A stretch of DNA of 64,000 nucleotides, taken from Acetobacter indonesiensis (lineage in GTDB: Bacteria > Pseudomonadota > Alphaproteobacteria > Acetobacterales > Acetobacteraceae). The stretch's first letter is position 1. The number at the start of each line of letters is the position of its first letter. The stretch spans positions 1 to 64,000 of the forward strand of contig NZ_BAMW01000024.1 of assembly GCF_000963945.1 (NCBI RefSeq). Direction: 5' to 3'. The notes under the pieces were generated by a model, which had not been told where the DNA came from, did no database searches, and was given only the letters and a program-made list of their open reading frames with translations. Below are positions 54,294 to 62,242 of the stretch, one piece after another. The position numbers and the translations under genes are program-made.

Positions 54294-54974
54294 ATGTCAA
54301 ACGCTGCTACCGCTATCGCTCAAGCCCACACCGAAGCGCAAGAGAAGAAAGCCAACAAGGCCAATAAAAACGCACCCCGCGTCCGTTCCTTTCAGGAAAC
54401 CGTTGACCGCAAGGCCGCTGCCCCTATCGCCAGCCTTGAAGCCGTCAAGGCACTCATTCCCACCGATGCACAGGCCGCAGCCATTGCCCGCGCCTTTGCC
54501 ATTGAGGAAGTGGACACCGATGAAGTGTTCGGAGCCGGTTTCAATTCCGTGATGGAAGAAATCAAGATCATGGAACCCATTCTTGCAACCACCGTAAACG
54601 GTGAAAAGAATTACCGCGCTCTTGAAATGCACATGCAGCGCATCGTTGGCGCACGTGTGGCCTCTGCTTTCGGGCAGGCCCAGTTCTACGAAACCAAGCG
54701 GCAGGCCGCCCGTGAAATCTCCTCAGGCTTTACAAACGACAACCGCGACGAAGATCGCATGGGCGTTGACGGGCAGGCCAACCGCGCCGCCTTCGCCCGC
54801 GAATTTGCCGCACAACTCGGCATGAAAGCCTATGGCCTGTCAGCCCTCGCAGAAGGTGCTGCCAAGGCTTACGCAGAATATTTTGGCTCTGAATGGAAGC
54901 CCTACAGCCGCACCTCTGCCCGCTCTCTTGATCGTCAGATTGCCGATGCACAGGCCGACGCTCTCGGGTTCTGA
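54294..54974 (+). CDS. hypothetical protein, Ala-rich
   Basis: 226 aa (MSNAATAIAQAHTEAQ...), highly GC-rich and codon-biased compared with its neighbours, suggesting strong expression. Ribosome site AGGAGA. Helical and soluble; no known domain. It sits between structured leader copy 1 and a strong terminator, so it is a single-gene unit. Confidence 0.6.
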   Translation: MSNAATAIAQAHTEAQEKKANKANKNAPRVRSFQETVDRKAAAPIASLEAVKALIPTDAQAAAIARAFAIEEVDTDEVFGAGFNSVMEEIKIMEPILATTVNGEKNYRALEMHMQRIVGARVASAFGQAQFYETKRQAAREISSGFTNDNRDEDRMGVDGQANRAAFAREFAAQLGMKAYGLSALAEGAAKAYAEYFGSEWKPYSRTSARSLDRQIADAQADALGF

Positions 54975-54979
54975 TACAA

Positions 54980-55008
54980 CCGCCGGGCGGCTTCGCCGCC
55001 CGGTTTTC
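54980..55008 (+). terminator. intrinsic terminator
   Basis: Stem CCGGGCGGC (54983-54991) with GCCGCCCGG (54995-55003), TTC loop, then TTTTCTTT. Confidence 0.85.
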
Positions 55009-55033
55009 TTTCCTTCAAACCGGATAGAATTTG

Positions 55034-55333
55034 ATGGACACGAACCAGATTACAGACCGAGAGCGCCGCTTTCTCCGGGCTATTCTGCCCCCAAGGCAGA
55101 CCCGGAAATCTCAGGAAGATCGGCTTAAGGCAGTAGCGTCAGCCTTGCAGACGATGTCGCTAAGTGTGATTGGGGTTGGTATCATAACCCCGTTTTTTAC
55201 CTCACAAATGGGGGTAAATTGGCGTATGATGATGGTTGCCGCTGGCGTGGCTTCATCGGTGGAAGTAATTTCCTTGCTAACTCTGGCCTATATCCAATAT
55301 CCTCCAGACAAGGAGAGCAGCGACCATGAATAA
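55034..55333 (+). CDS. small membrane protein
   Basis: 99 aa from the ATG at 55034 (MDTNQITDRER). A basic N-terminal half is followed by two transmembrane helices (MSLSVIGVGIITPFFTS and MMMVAAGVASSVEVISLLTLAYI). Coupled to the next ORF (ATG at 55326 within its last codons). Confidence 0.5.
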   Translation: MDTNQITDRERRFLRAILPPRQTRKSQEDRLKAVASALQTMSLSVIGVGIITPFFTSQMGVNWRMMMVAAGVASSVEVISLLTLAYIQYPPDKESSDHE

Positions 55334-55472
55334 CTTCACAATCAATATGATTGGCATCGTCGTGCCGTTCTGCATCATTACCGTTGTAGTGGGGTTTGCT
55401 CTCGGCCCAATACTCCGCCGACTGAACAAATTACGCGACAGGCTAGACGCTCAGGCGTCCCATCATTCCTGA
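55326..55472 (+). CDS. tiny single-helix membrane protein
   Basis: 48 aa (MNNFTINMIG...), one helix (IGIVVPFCIITVVVGFALGPIL) and a basic tail (RRLNKLRDRLDAQ). It overlaps the preceding gene and ends right before a terminator (AGGCGGC / GCCGCCT, 55478-55497, then TTCTCTT). Confidence 0.5.
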   Translation: MNNFTINMIGIVVPFCIITVVVGFALGPILRRLNKLRDRLDAQASHHS

Positions 55473-55477
55473 CAACT

Positions 55478-55504
55478 AGGCGGCCTCAGTGCCGCCTTTC
55501 TCTT
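55478..55504 (+). terminator. intrinsic terminator
   Basis: Stem AGGCGGC (55478-55484) with GCCGCCT (55491-55497), loop CTCAGT, followed by TTCTCTT. Confidence 0.7.
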
Positions 55505-55838
55505 ATGCCTTGCACCAGCGCGGGGAAAAGGGGGCCAGCAGAGCTGGCCAACTATGAACGGCCGGGGCTGCGCCCCGGCAGCTCTTGGACTGTTCTCACG
55601 CTCTGACGATTCAGCCTCCCTGTTAGCTCAGTCAGTCTCTGCTCATGAGGGGGATCACTGCACCCTATTTCCTCTTTATGTGAGGCTGGGTGCGGGGGAG
55701 GGCGTTCTGGATAGTCTCACGCTTATGGCCGCAGGGCTGTATCGTTCTTGCCATGACCGGCATGACCTTATGTTTCCTGTCGGGTTGCTTCTTTTCTTTC
55801 TGTTTGTTTCAGCTTTTCCGGGTGGTTCTCTGCATTGT
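55505..55838. other. 334-bp stretch without a supported gene
   Basis: Contains a hairpin GCCGGGG-CTGCG-CCCCGGC (55561-55579) and otherwise a Cys/Leu-rich open frame with no start signal that I would accept. Probably noncoding sequence before structured leader copy 2. Confidence 0.35.
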
Positions 55839-56160
55839 CCGGGGCGCCCCTGTCGGGGTGCGTTCGCCCAGCATCTCTAAGCGGCATAGCCGCTAAGAGA
55901 TGTCGAGCCCCCTAAACGGGGTCTCGCCACTTTCGTGCTAATGCTCACCGCCGTCCTTTTCTATACTTGGTATTTACTTATGTATTTGTAAGTAAATAAA
56001 GGGCAGCCGGAGAAAAAAGGGGTTGTTTATTGGGGTTTATCCTCAAAAAACATAGATTTTATTGCGGGTTTTGTCATTTTTTTCTTGCACTCTTTCCGTA
56101 TTCATATTATCTTTTACTTGTAGGCGGAAGAAACAACACCGCCAACGGCCAGTAAAGCCG
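55839..56160. repeat. structured leader, copy 2 (upstream of the second ssb)
   Basis: Partner of 53921-54246. The central hairpin is CATCTCT-A-AGCGGC / GCCGCT-A-AGAGATG, so a G-C pair of copy 1 is an A-T pair here. The later hairpin is extended to TATTTACTTA / TAAGTAAATA. The conserved ATCTTTTACTTGT lies about 75 nt before the ssb start. Confidence 0.65.
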
Positions 56161-56196
56161 GTTTCATCTGAAGTATAGCTGTGTAGGAGAAGTGTT

Positions 56197-56685
56197 ATGG
56201 CTGGTTCCGTTAATAAAGTTATTCTTGTCGGCAACCTCGGCAAAGACCCGGAAGTGCGTCACTCACAGTCTGGGCAGAAGATTGTTTCTTTCACCCTGGC
56301 CACGTCTGATACGTGGAACGACCGCCAGTCAGGCGAACGGCGTGAACGCACTGAATGGCACAAAGTCGTCGTCTTTAATGATCGTATCGCAGATGTCGCT
56401 GAGCGTTTCCTGCGCAAGGGTCGCAAGGTCTATCTCGAAGGCTCACTCCAGACCCGGAAATGGCAGGGGCAGGACGGAAAAGATATGTACACCACGGAAG
56501 TTGTAATTCCTCGGTTTGGCGGAGAGCTGACCATTCTGGATACGCGACACACTGAGGAAGGCGAACAGACTGGCGGATACAGCACCGCCCCACGGAACTC
56601 TGGCGGCCGCAGTAACGGCGGTCAGGCGGGGGCATGGGATGCTCCTCAGTCAAACGGTGATCTGGACGACGAGGTACCGTTCTGA
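56197..56685 (+). CDS. ssb: single-stranded DNA-binding protein, full form
   Basis: 162 aa with an AGGAGA site. OB-fold MAGSVNKVILVGNLGKDPEVRHSQSGQKIVSFTLATSDTW, FLRKGRKVYLEGSLQTRKWQGQDGKDMYTTEVV, a Gly-rich linker and the classic acidic tip DLDDEVPF. It coats ssDNA and recruits partners during plasmid replication or transfer. Read from structured leader copy 2, alone, before an unrelated pair of genes. Confidence 0.95.
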   Translation: MAGSVNKVILVGNLGKDPEVRHSQSGQKIVSFTLATSDTWNDRQSGERRERTEWHKVVVFNDRIADVAERFLRKGRKVYLEGSLQTRKWQGQDGKDMYTTEVVIPRFGGELTILDTRHTEEGEQTGGYSTAPRNSGGRSNGGQAGAWDAPQSNGDLDDEVPF

Positions 56686-56747
56686 GTGCCCTTTTTTTCC
56701 TCTAAGGCCGGGGAGGTGCCCCGGCCAGTTCAGCCGGAGTATTCCTC

Positions 56748-57185
56748 ATGTGTGATGTCGCAGAACTGTATGAAAGAGCCAATTCCGCCGCCAGCAAGGG
56801 CTGTGGCTGCTCTTATGAACTCTATGTTCAGAAACTGACAAGAGAGATTGATCACACAGCCTCTCAGCTCACTCCTGATCAGGCCGCCGCCCTGCAAGAG
56901 TATGCCAGACAGAAAGGGGACTATGCCCCAGACGCCGAGGAGGGGCACCTTGAGGGGTTCTGCTGTCACGGCATTGAATACGGCTGCTGCCCCGCAGGAT
57001 GCGACGCGCCAGAGGAGGATGAGTGGGAGAGTGAGGACGAAGAGGCTGCCAGAATAGCCCTCAATCAGGAGATCATGGCAGAAATCGAGGCTGAGGAAGA
57101 GTTGGCCCGTTTGTCCGCCATTGCTGTACGTGATGCCCAGGTGCTTGACCGTATCAGCTCAATCCGCAGGAGATTGGCAGCATGA
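56748..57185 (+). CDS. Cys-rich acidic hypothetical protein
   Basis: 145 aa with nine Cys clustered in GCGCSYELY and GFCCHGIEYGCCPAGCDAP, followed by a very acidic stretch (EEDEWESEDEEAARIALNQEIMAEIEAEEELA). Possibly metal-binding. Its stop overlaps the next start. Confidence 0.5.
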   Translation: MCDVAELYERANSAASKGCGCSYELYVQKLTREIDHTASQLTPDQAAALQEYARQKGDYAPDAEEGHLEGFCCHGIEYGCCPAGCDAPEEDEWESEDEEAARIALNQEIMAEIEAEEELARLSAIAVRDAQVLDRISSIRRRLAA

Positions 57186-57598
57186 TGCAGCTTGTCCAGG
57201 AACTGGGGCGGACGGCATTCCATATCGTGAATGGGATGCCCTCACCTTCCTTTGTCACTCTTTCCACACTCAGGCGGTTTGAAGGGCTGTTGCTTGATAT
57301 TCAGGAAGACAGGCAGGCCTCTGCGTTGCTTCGGTCTTTGGTACCAGAGCAGGATCCAACGCCTCATGATGTTGCACGCGGGCTGGCCGACCTTGTTCCA
57401 CTCCGGTTCCAGTTGCGTGGAGATCAGTCCTTCAGGCCCTTTTCAAGAGGCAGTGCGCTGGCCTTTATCGCTGCACGCCGACACGAGGCTCTTGTGGAAG
57501 GGTTGCAGGGCCTTGCTGAGCCCCTCTCACTCGCAGGAGCGGAATATATGGTGCACTACTTGCGGGGGCAGGATGGCGTGGTCGTTGGCCACCTCTGA
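57185..57598 (+). CDS. hypothetical protein
   Basis: 137 aa from the ATG at 57185 (another ATG at 57182). Helical, Leu/Arg-rich, no known domain. Coupled to the Cys-rich gene and followed 70 nt later by vapB. Confidence 0.45.
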   Translation: MQLVQELGRTAFHIVNGMPSPSFVTLSTLRRFEGLLLDIQEDRQASALLRSLVPEQDPTPHDVARGLADLVPLRFQLRGDQSFRPFSRGSALAFIAARRHEALVEGLQGLAEPLSLAGAEYMVHYLRGQDGVVVGHL

Positions 57599-57668
57599 AG
57601 GCAATCAAAAGGCTTGAAGCCTGAGTGTCTGGCATATACAATAAGGGATATACACGCAGGAGGCCATT

Positions 57669-57941
57669 ATGCCAGTTCCTAAAGTGACTCCCCGACCACG
57701 CGAAGTAAAACTGTTTTGGAACAACCGCAGTCAGGCAGTGCGGATCCCGGTTGAATTTCAAATGCCAGGTGATCGGGTGCTGATCCGCCGTGAAGGTGAG
57801 AAACTCGTTCTGGAGCCAGTGAAAACGCCTCCTACGCTGAAGGAGCTTCTCATGGCATGGCGTGAAGAGCCGCAGCTCAGTCCCGACGATGATTTTCCTG
57901 ATATTCAGGACGTTGCCGCCACACCGGAAGATATTCTGTGA
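57669..57941 (+). CDS. vapB: VapB-type antitoxin
   Basis: 90 aa with CAGGAGG. AbrB/SpoVT-like swapped-hairpin start (VKLFWNNRSQAVRIPVEFQMPGDRVLIRREGEKLVLEP), then a C-terminal toxin-binding segment. It represses its own operon and neutralises VapC. Overlaps vapC by 4 nt. Confidence 0.88.
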   Translation: MPVPKVTPRPREVKLFWNNRSQAVRIPVEFQMPGDRVLIRREGEKLVLEPVKTPPTLKELLMAWREEPQLSPDDDFPDIQDVAATPEDIL

Positions 57942-58348
57942 GCACCTATCTTCTTGATACCAACATCATCAGTGATCTGGTTCGCAATCCTTCCGGCTTA
58001 TGTGCGCAACGCATTGAGCTTATCGACCCCGGCGACCTTTGCACCAGCATCATTGTGGCTGCTGAGTTGCGTTATGGATGCGCAAAAAAAGGCTCTGTGA
58101 AGCTATTGAACCGGGTTGAGAGCGTGCTGGCGTTTATCCCCGTCCTGCCACTCGATATTCCTGCTGACGGTCAATACGGTGGCATCCGTGCCGAACTCGA
58201 AGCCGCAGGGCAGACGATCGGCATGAATGATCTGCTGATCGCGGCGCATGCCTACACCCTCAAAGCAACTCTGGTGACGAACAACACACGTGAGTTTATG
58301 CGTATCAGAGGCTTGAGGCTCGAAAACTGGCTGGAGAATGAGACGTGA
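57938..58348 (+). CDS. vapC: VapC toxin (PIN-domain RNase)
   Basis: 136 aa from the GTG at 57938. PIN-domain acidic residues: LLDTNIISDLV (first Asp), VAAELRYG (Glu), GMNDLLIAAHA (Asp) and LVTNNTREF. VapC cleaves specific RNAs. Together with VapB it forms an addiction module that stabilises the plasmid. Confidence 0.92.
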   Translation: MSTYLLDTNIISDLVRNPSGLCAQRIELIDPGDLCTSIIVAAELRYGCAKKGSVKLLNRVESVLAFIPVLPLDIPADGQYGGIRAELEAAGQTIGMNDLLIAAHAYTLKATLVTNNTREFMRIRGLRLENWLENET

Positions 58349-58396
58349 TCATCAAGCAAATGCTTGTCTTGCAAGACCGTTATTGAGGAGTTTCAC

Positions 58397-58900
58397 ATGC
58401 CAGAAGAGACTTATAAGCCAGAAACGATTGTATCCATGACTGTGGCGGATGATGAGGCTGAATCACAGTTCGGCAGTCTGATGAAAGCGGTCAGGAGAGA
58501 AGAAAATTATGACCCCAGCAGGCCACTAACAGTTATCGTCGAGCAAAAATCAGAGGGTTATACGAAATCACTGGTGGGCTGCTATCATGTATCCCAGAAA
58601 ATAGTGGCTCTACTGGGGGATAAAGTCTGCGGAATTGAGCCTCACGATCCGAACCACCACGATAGTTCGGACGTCCTGTGGTTGTCTGGGTATCCAGAGA
58701 CGGAATTGTCACTGGGTCGGGCTATCTTTGTGACCCCCGATACATCCATGGAAAAGCATTGGATGATTGACGATTGCAATGTGAGCAAGGTCGGCAGGAA
58801 TGGAACATACTGGACCGTCACAGTGCCTGGGTCAGAAGTTATCGGCGTCGTGGAAAAGCTCTACGGCGGTAGTCCAGTTTGCGAGAGAGGTATGTCATGA
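58397..58900 (+). CDS. hypothetical protein
   Basis: 167 aa from the ATG at 58397 (GAGGAG site). Beta-rich, with VGCYHVSQKIVALLGD and GNGTYWTVTVPGSEV-like text; no family recognised. Coupled to the next gene by ATGA. Confidence 0.45.
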   Translation: MPEETYKPETIVSMTVADDEAESQFGSLMKAVRREENYDPSRPLTVIVEQKSEGYTKSLVGCYHVSQKIVALLGDKVCGIEPHDPNHHDSSDVLWLSGYPETELSLGRAIFVTPDTSMEKHWMIDDCNVSKVGRNGTYWTVTVPGSEVIGVVEKLYGGSPVCERGMS

Positions 58901-59097
58901 ATCTTGCCCGTGCAATCATGATCCGCAAGGAGCGGAAACGGCAACGCAGAGAGGGGGCAACCCGACGAGAGAGGCTGTCAGTCTCGCCTTTGCTATGGGA
59001 TAGCCTTGCGGCAGACAGGCAACTCCAGCGGACCTGGAGGGCAGAGGGGGTGCCATTCTGGAAGCGGTTGCTCAGGGCCTTCCTGATCCAGGGATAA
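58897..59097 (+). CDS. small very basic protein
   Basis: 66 aa from the overlapping ATG (MNLARAIMIR). The N-terminal half is Arg-rich (RKERKRQRREGATRRERL), which would suit nucleic-acid binding. Unknown function. Confidence 0.45.
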   Translation: MNLARAIMIRKERKRQRREGATRRERLSVSPLLWDSLAADRQLQRTWRAEGVPFWKRLLRAFLIQG

Positions 59098-59112
59098 AAA
59101 ACAGTAAAGGTT

Positions 59113-59128
59113 GGTCGGTCGCATCATG
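59113..59128 (+). promoter_or_regulatory. shared motif upstream of the HTH-like gene
   Basis: GGTCGGTCGCATCATG, the best match to the consensus, oriented toward the gene that follows. If it is a promoter/leader element, the gene must start at the later ATG (59147), because the earlier ATG (59126) lies within the motif. Confidence 0.5.
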
Positions 59129-59146
59129 GCCAGCCAACATCACACT

Positions 59147-59434
59147 ATGAAAACGACAGACACCCCCTCTTCTTCCGAACGCCCAGCTCTACGGCTCTCC
59201 GGTCGCCGACTGTTCCAGTGTCTCATGGTGTTGGGTTGGACAGAACGTCTCGCGGCCGAGAGATGCGATATGCATCGCACACAGTTTCGACGCGCCATTG
59301 CCGGGACATCGTCATTGCCTCCTGATCTCTCGGCATGGTTGCTCGATCTGGAAGCAGCATTTCTAGCGCGACCATCACCCCGTAAACGACTGCATGATCC
59401 GGCCTTTCAGGATCGCAGTTTGAGCACTGTCTGA
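59147..59434 (+). CDS. small HTH-like protein
   Basis: 95 aa from the ATG at 59147 (MKTTDTPSSS); an ATG at 59126 is possible. LSGRRLFQCLMVLGWTERLAAERCDMHRTQFRRAIAG has the layout of a helix-turn-helix (W-T-x-R-L-A-A-E-R-x-x-M-x-R-x-x-h-R-R). A candidate transcription factor; closed by a terminator. Confidence 0.55.
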   Translation: MKTTDTPSSSERPALRLSGRRLFQCLMVLGWTERLAAERCDMHRTQFRRAIAGTSSLPPDLSAWLLDLEAAFLARPSPRKRLHDPAFQDRSLSTV

Positions 59435-59442
59435 ACCACAAA

Positions 59443-59466
59443 AAAAGCCGCCATAGGGCGGCTTTT
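59443..59466. terminator. bidirectional intrinsic terminator
   Basis: AAAAGCCGCC (59443-59452) and GGCGGCTTTT (59457-59466) with an ATAG loop; A-run on one side, T-run on the other. It separates the HTH-like gene from the convergent secreted-protein genes. Confidence 0.85.
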
Positions 59467-59498
59467 CTGTTTCTACGTGGTCGTGAGTTTTATACTAA

Positions 59499-59891
59499 TT
59501 AGTGACCATATTTGAAACCAAGATGGCCATTTGACATGACAGTAGGAGTACATGTTGCAGAGGGATCTGCCTTAGCGTGATAAGGCGCAAGGTATTTCTG
59601 TGCGACCCAGCGTGGACGGAATGCAAAATCAAAGGTTTCGACATATCCATTCATGACACGGCCACCAATTTTCACGGCTATCTGATTTCCGACTGGTGCA
59701 ATATCGGGCTCAGTGTCAAAGGGTCTTAACTTGAACGAAACAGGATGTTGGAAGTCCATTGCCTGTGCTGCGGTTTCATTCAGCATCATACACGTGTACC
59801 CAGCCAATGGTTTTACTGGTGTCAGGCCTGCAGCCAGAGCTGGCATTGGAGCAAGTGCTAGGACTAAGGCCAGTAGATTTCTTAATTTCAT
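59499..59891 (-). CDS. secreted hypothetical protein
   Basis: 130 aa from the ATG at 59891. Signal peptide KLRNLLALVLALAPMPALA, mature part with two Cys (YTCMML and SATCTPT). It follows the lytic-transglycosylase-like gene by 11 nt on the same strand, so it probably works in the same export or transfer process. Confidence 0.55.
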   Translation of the reverse strand: MKLRNLLALVLALAPMPALAAGLTPVKPLAGYTCMMLNETAAQAMDFQHPVSFKLRPFDTEPDIAPVGNQIAVKIGGRVMNGYVETFDFAFRPRWVAQKYLAPYHAKADPSATCTPTVMSNGHLGFKYGH

Positions 59892-59901
59892 AATACCCTC
59901 A

Positions 59902-60714
59902 TTAACTAGCAAGGATTGGAGAGGTTGCTGCTGATCCCATTTTGGAAGAAACATTAGCTTTCCATTGTCCGACTGTCTCTCCCGGTGAAATGCCGTTTTT
60001 AGAAAGTTGATCAGACGACATATTGGATAAAACTGAGGCCATAGAAGCGTTCTCGTCGGCCTGGGCTAGCTGAACTCCTGCGTGCGGCCCAAAGTTATAA
60101 TAGCCTCTGGCATCAAGAGCTGTCGGGTTGCTAATTCCCGAATTCTGCAGCGTAGTGGCAGCATCCTTGAGATACTGCGCAGCGGCAACGGCCTGAGTGG
60201 CCGGATCCTGCTGGCCAGAAACTCCCGTGTTGGTGATACTGGATGCAAGGCTAGGGTTAGAGGCCAACGCCTTTTGCAGAGCTTCATTGTAGGTGCCGTT
60301 CGACATTTGAAATGCACCAGTAATGGATGAGTTGCCGTTTGCTGTATAAACGTTACGACATCCTGACTCGACAACGCAGGTTGCGGCCAGAGCATCTGGA
60401 TTGACCCCAAGGGCGCTGGCATTTTGGGCTGCTGCATATCCCCACGACTGGGAATACATCGATTGCAGAGCATCAGTTCCGCTGCCATTGGATGTCGTTG
60501 TAGAGACCACGGACCCGCTACCGCTGATCTGCTGTGTTGTTGAGGAGGTCGGTGGTGTCCAGCCTCCCATCCCAACTTCCTGATAGGTTGCATTGACCGT
60601 TGGCGGCAGACCTGCAGGGACATTGACGGTCTGTGCCAATGCAGGATAAATAAAGAAGGAAGAGCCAAGCACAGGCCAGACCTTCCATGCGGATCGTCTC
60701 TTTCTCACGAGCAT
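59902..60714 (-). CDS. secreted lytic-transglycosylase-like protein
   Basis: 270 aa. Signal peptide SAWKVWPVLGSSFFIYPALAQ, then an SLT-like region: LAATCVVESGCRNV (catalytic Glu in V-E-S), GAFQMSNGTYNEAL, AAQYLKDAATTL and ALDARGYYNFGP. Such muramidases open the peptidoglycan for conjugation machinery. It is preceded by the shared motif at 60749-60764, near the TraK/L/M-like operon. Confidence 0.7.
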   Translation of the reverse strand: MLVRKRRSAWKVWPVLGSSFFIYPALAQTVNVPAGLPPTVNATYQEVGMGGWTPPTSSTTQQISGSGSVVSTTTSNGSGTDALQSMYSQSWGYAAAQNASALGVNPDALAATCVVESGCRNVYTANGNSSITGAFQMSNGTYNEALQKALASNPSLASSITNTGVSGQQDPATQAVAAAQYLKDAATTLQNSGISNPTALDARGYYNFGPHAGVQLAQADENASMASVLSNMSSDQLSKNGISPGETVGQWKANVSSKMGSAATSPILAS

Positions 60715-60810
60715 CTCCTCTGGTTGCGATGCAGTGATTTTCCCCCATCATCATGCGACGGAATTAAAAAAAGAGCGGGTAGGGAAAGTGTGTCCATTAT
60801 GGTCACACTT

Positions 60811-61275
60811 TCATGGAAGACGCCCCAGTACGAAACCGATGAGAACAAGCACCATTCCCCAGAAAATGATGAGGCCAGTTGATCGCCATTGATACCGGTC
60901 GGCGATCAATTTTGCCCGCCGACTGATCTCAGGTTGCAAGGATTGGAAAACCTTGCTGACGACATCCAGAATGCGTTGCTCAACCATCCGTTCGTTGATC
61001 TGGTTCAGCGCCTTCGCAGCATCCACACCGTCCTGCAAGGTCAGCTCGATTGAGCGGCGTTCTGCCTTAACCAGGACGAGAGCCTCATTCAGGCACCTGG
61101 GCATCGCTTCGAGTGTGCGGTTTTGTGCCTCTAGCACGGCCAGTATGGCCAAGAAGAAACGCCCATTCGCACTATCCGGCCTGACAGTGAAGTGCTGAAG
61201 CGCATGCTTCAGCTCCTCAATTGCCTGCGCGGGAGTGGGTGGACTTTCCGGCTGTCTGTCGTTTTTCAGGCTCAT
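60811..61275 (-). CDS. TraM-like small protein with a C-terminal membrane anchor
   Basis: 154 aa; a long helical cytoplasmic part and one C-terminal helix (STGLIIFWGMVLVLIGFVLG). Third gene of an operon whose order (DNA-binding protein, P-loop ATPase, tail-anchored helper) matches traK-traL-traM of IncP-type systems, or stbABC-like units. The assignment is by order and size, not sequence. Confidence 0.45.
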   Translation of the reverse strand: MSLKNDRQPESPPTPAQAIEELKHALQHFTVRPDSANGRFFLAILAVLEAQNRTLEAMPRCLNEALVLVKAERRSIELTLQDGVDAAKALNQINERMVEQRILDVVSKVFQSLQPEISRRAKLIADRYQWRSTGLIIFWGMVLVLIGFVLGRLP

Positions 61276-61277
61276 GG

Positions 61278-62126
61278 TTACTCAAAGTCTTTCGGGACCG
61301 GCAGATCTTTGGGCATATCGGGAAGGAGACTAGGGTCAATCTGTGCAAGAAATTCGGGGAACGAGCGATGGAACCAGACTTCTGCCCGCATACGGTCAAA
61401 AAGACCGCTGGGTGGATGGCCCTCGACGTTCTTGTCATCAATGAAGTCTGCGTATGACATCCGGCGATCCGTGATTTCGTCCATACCGTCCAACTCGGGC
61501 AAGAAGTAAATTCCGCCATCCTCATCTGACACATCTACCGTGGCGTTCATGACAGCCGGTGTCTGACGGATTTTGTCGAAATGGCTGTTGTTTGTGTAAC
61601 CCAGCGGCAGCAAGCCGCGGTTCATCACGATGATGCTGTGGCCGGGAAGAAAGCGACGCTTTTCCTGAAGATCCTGCAGATAGTCAGCGTCAGCCAGTTC
61701 TGTGCCGAGCATATACACCACAACGACCTTGATACCCAGTTTGGACAGTTGCGGCACAAGAGGGGTGCTGTTGATGATTTCGTGGAAGGCCGTCCATCCG
61801 CCCCCAATGTCCAGAATTACGTCCTTCTGTCGCTTCACCATCCCTTCGATCTGCTGTTCCAGCCAGGATTTCTGTTCCTTGAGATTGCCGGTAGCGGGTT
61901 TCTTTGCATTAGGATGGAAGTGCGAGATGGAGTGGGAGACATTCAGATGGTCCGTGTTCCAGACCTCCACATCGCCCCCTTGACGTGTAACGGTTTCCGT
62001 CAACGCATTCAGGAAAACAGTCTTGCCGGTGCGCTGCCGACCAACCGCAGTCAGGAGCACGGGTGGTTTTGTACGGGCAGGCTTGGCGGGTTTGGCCTGA
62101 ACTGGGTCCACTTTGGTTGCAGTCAT
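61278..62126 (-). CDS. TraL/StbB-like P-loop ATPase
   Basis: 282 aa. Walker A AVGRQRTGKTVFLNAL near residue 28, acidic switch-like DVILDIGGGWTAFHE near 100, VVVVYMLGTELADADYL near 135. ParA-like small ATPases of this kind (TraL, StbB) accompany relaxosome genes and affect plasmid positioning or mobilisation. A Lys/Pro-rich N-terminal extension of about 22 residues is present. Preceded by the shared motif (62195-62209) and followed by the TraM-like gene at a 2-nt gap. Confidence 0.6.
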   Translation of the reverse strand: MTATKVDPVQAKPAKPARTKPPVLLTAVGRQRTGKTVFLNALTETVTRQGGDVEVWNTDHLNVSHSISHFHPNAKKPATGNLKEQKSWLEQQIEGMVKRQKDVILDIGGGWTAFHEIINSTPLVPQLSKLGIKVVVVYMLGTELADADYLQDLQEKRRFLPGHSIIVMNRGLLPLGYTNNSHFDKIRQTPAVMNATVDVSDEDGGIYFLPELDGMDEITDRRMSYADFIDDKNVEGHPPSGLFDRMRAEVWFHRSFPEFLAQIDPSLLPDMPKDLPVPKDFE

Positions 62127-62242
62127 TGAATCGTCCTCTTCTGGTACGGCTCTTCTCAGTAAGGAGTGTGCCGTTCAGAAGGATTTCATCGTGTCATCAT
62201 GCGACCAGATAGGATTTCTGGAAAAAAATTCAAAAAGCCCGC

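Noticed and set aside
57000-57010. GATGCGACG in the Cys-rich gene as a motif copy
   Set aside because: Inside a coding region in a poor context; the T-rich flank is missing.
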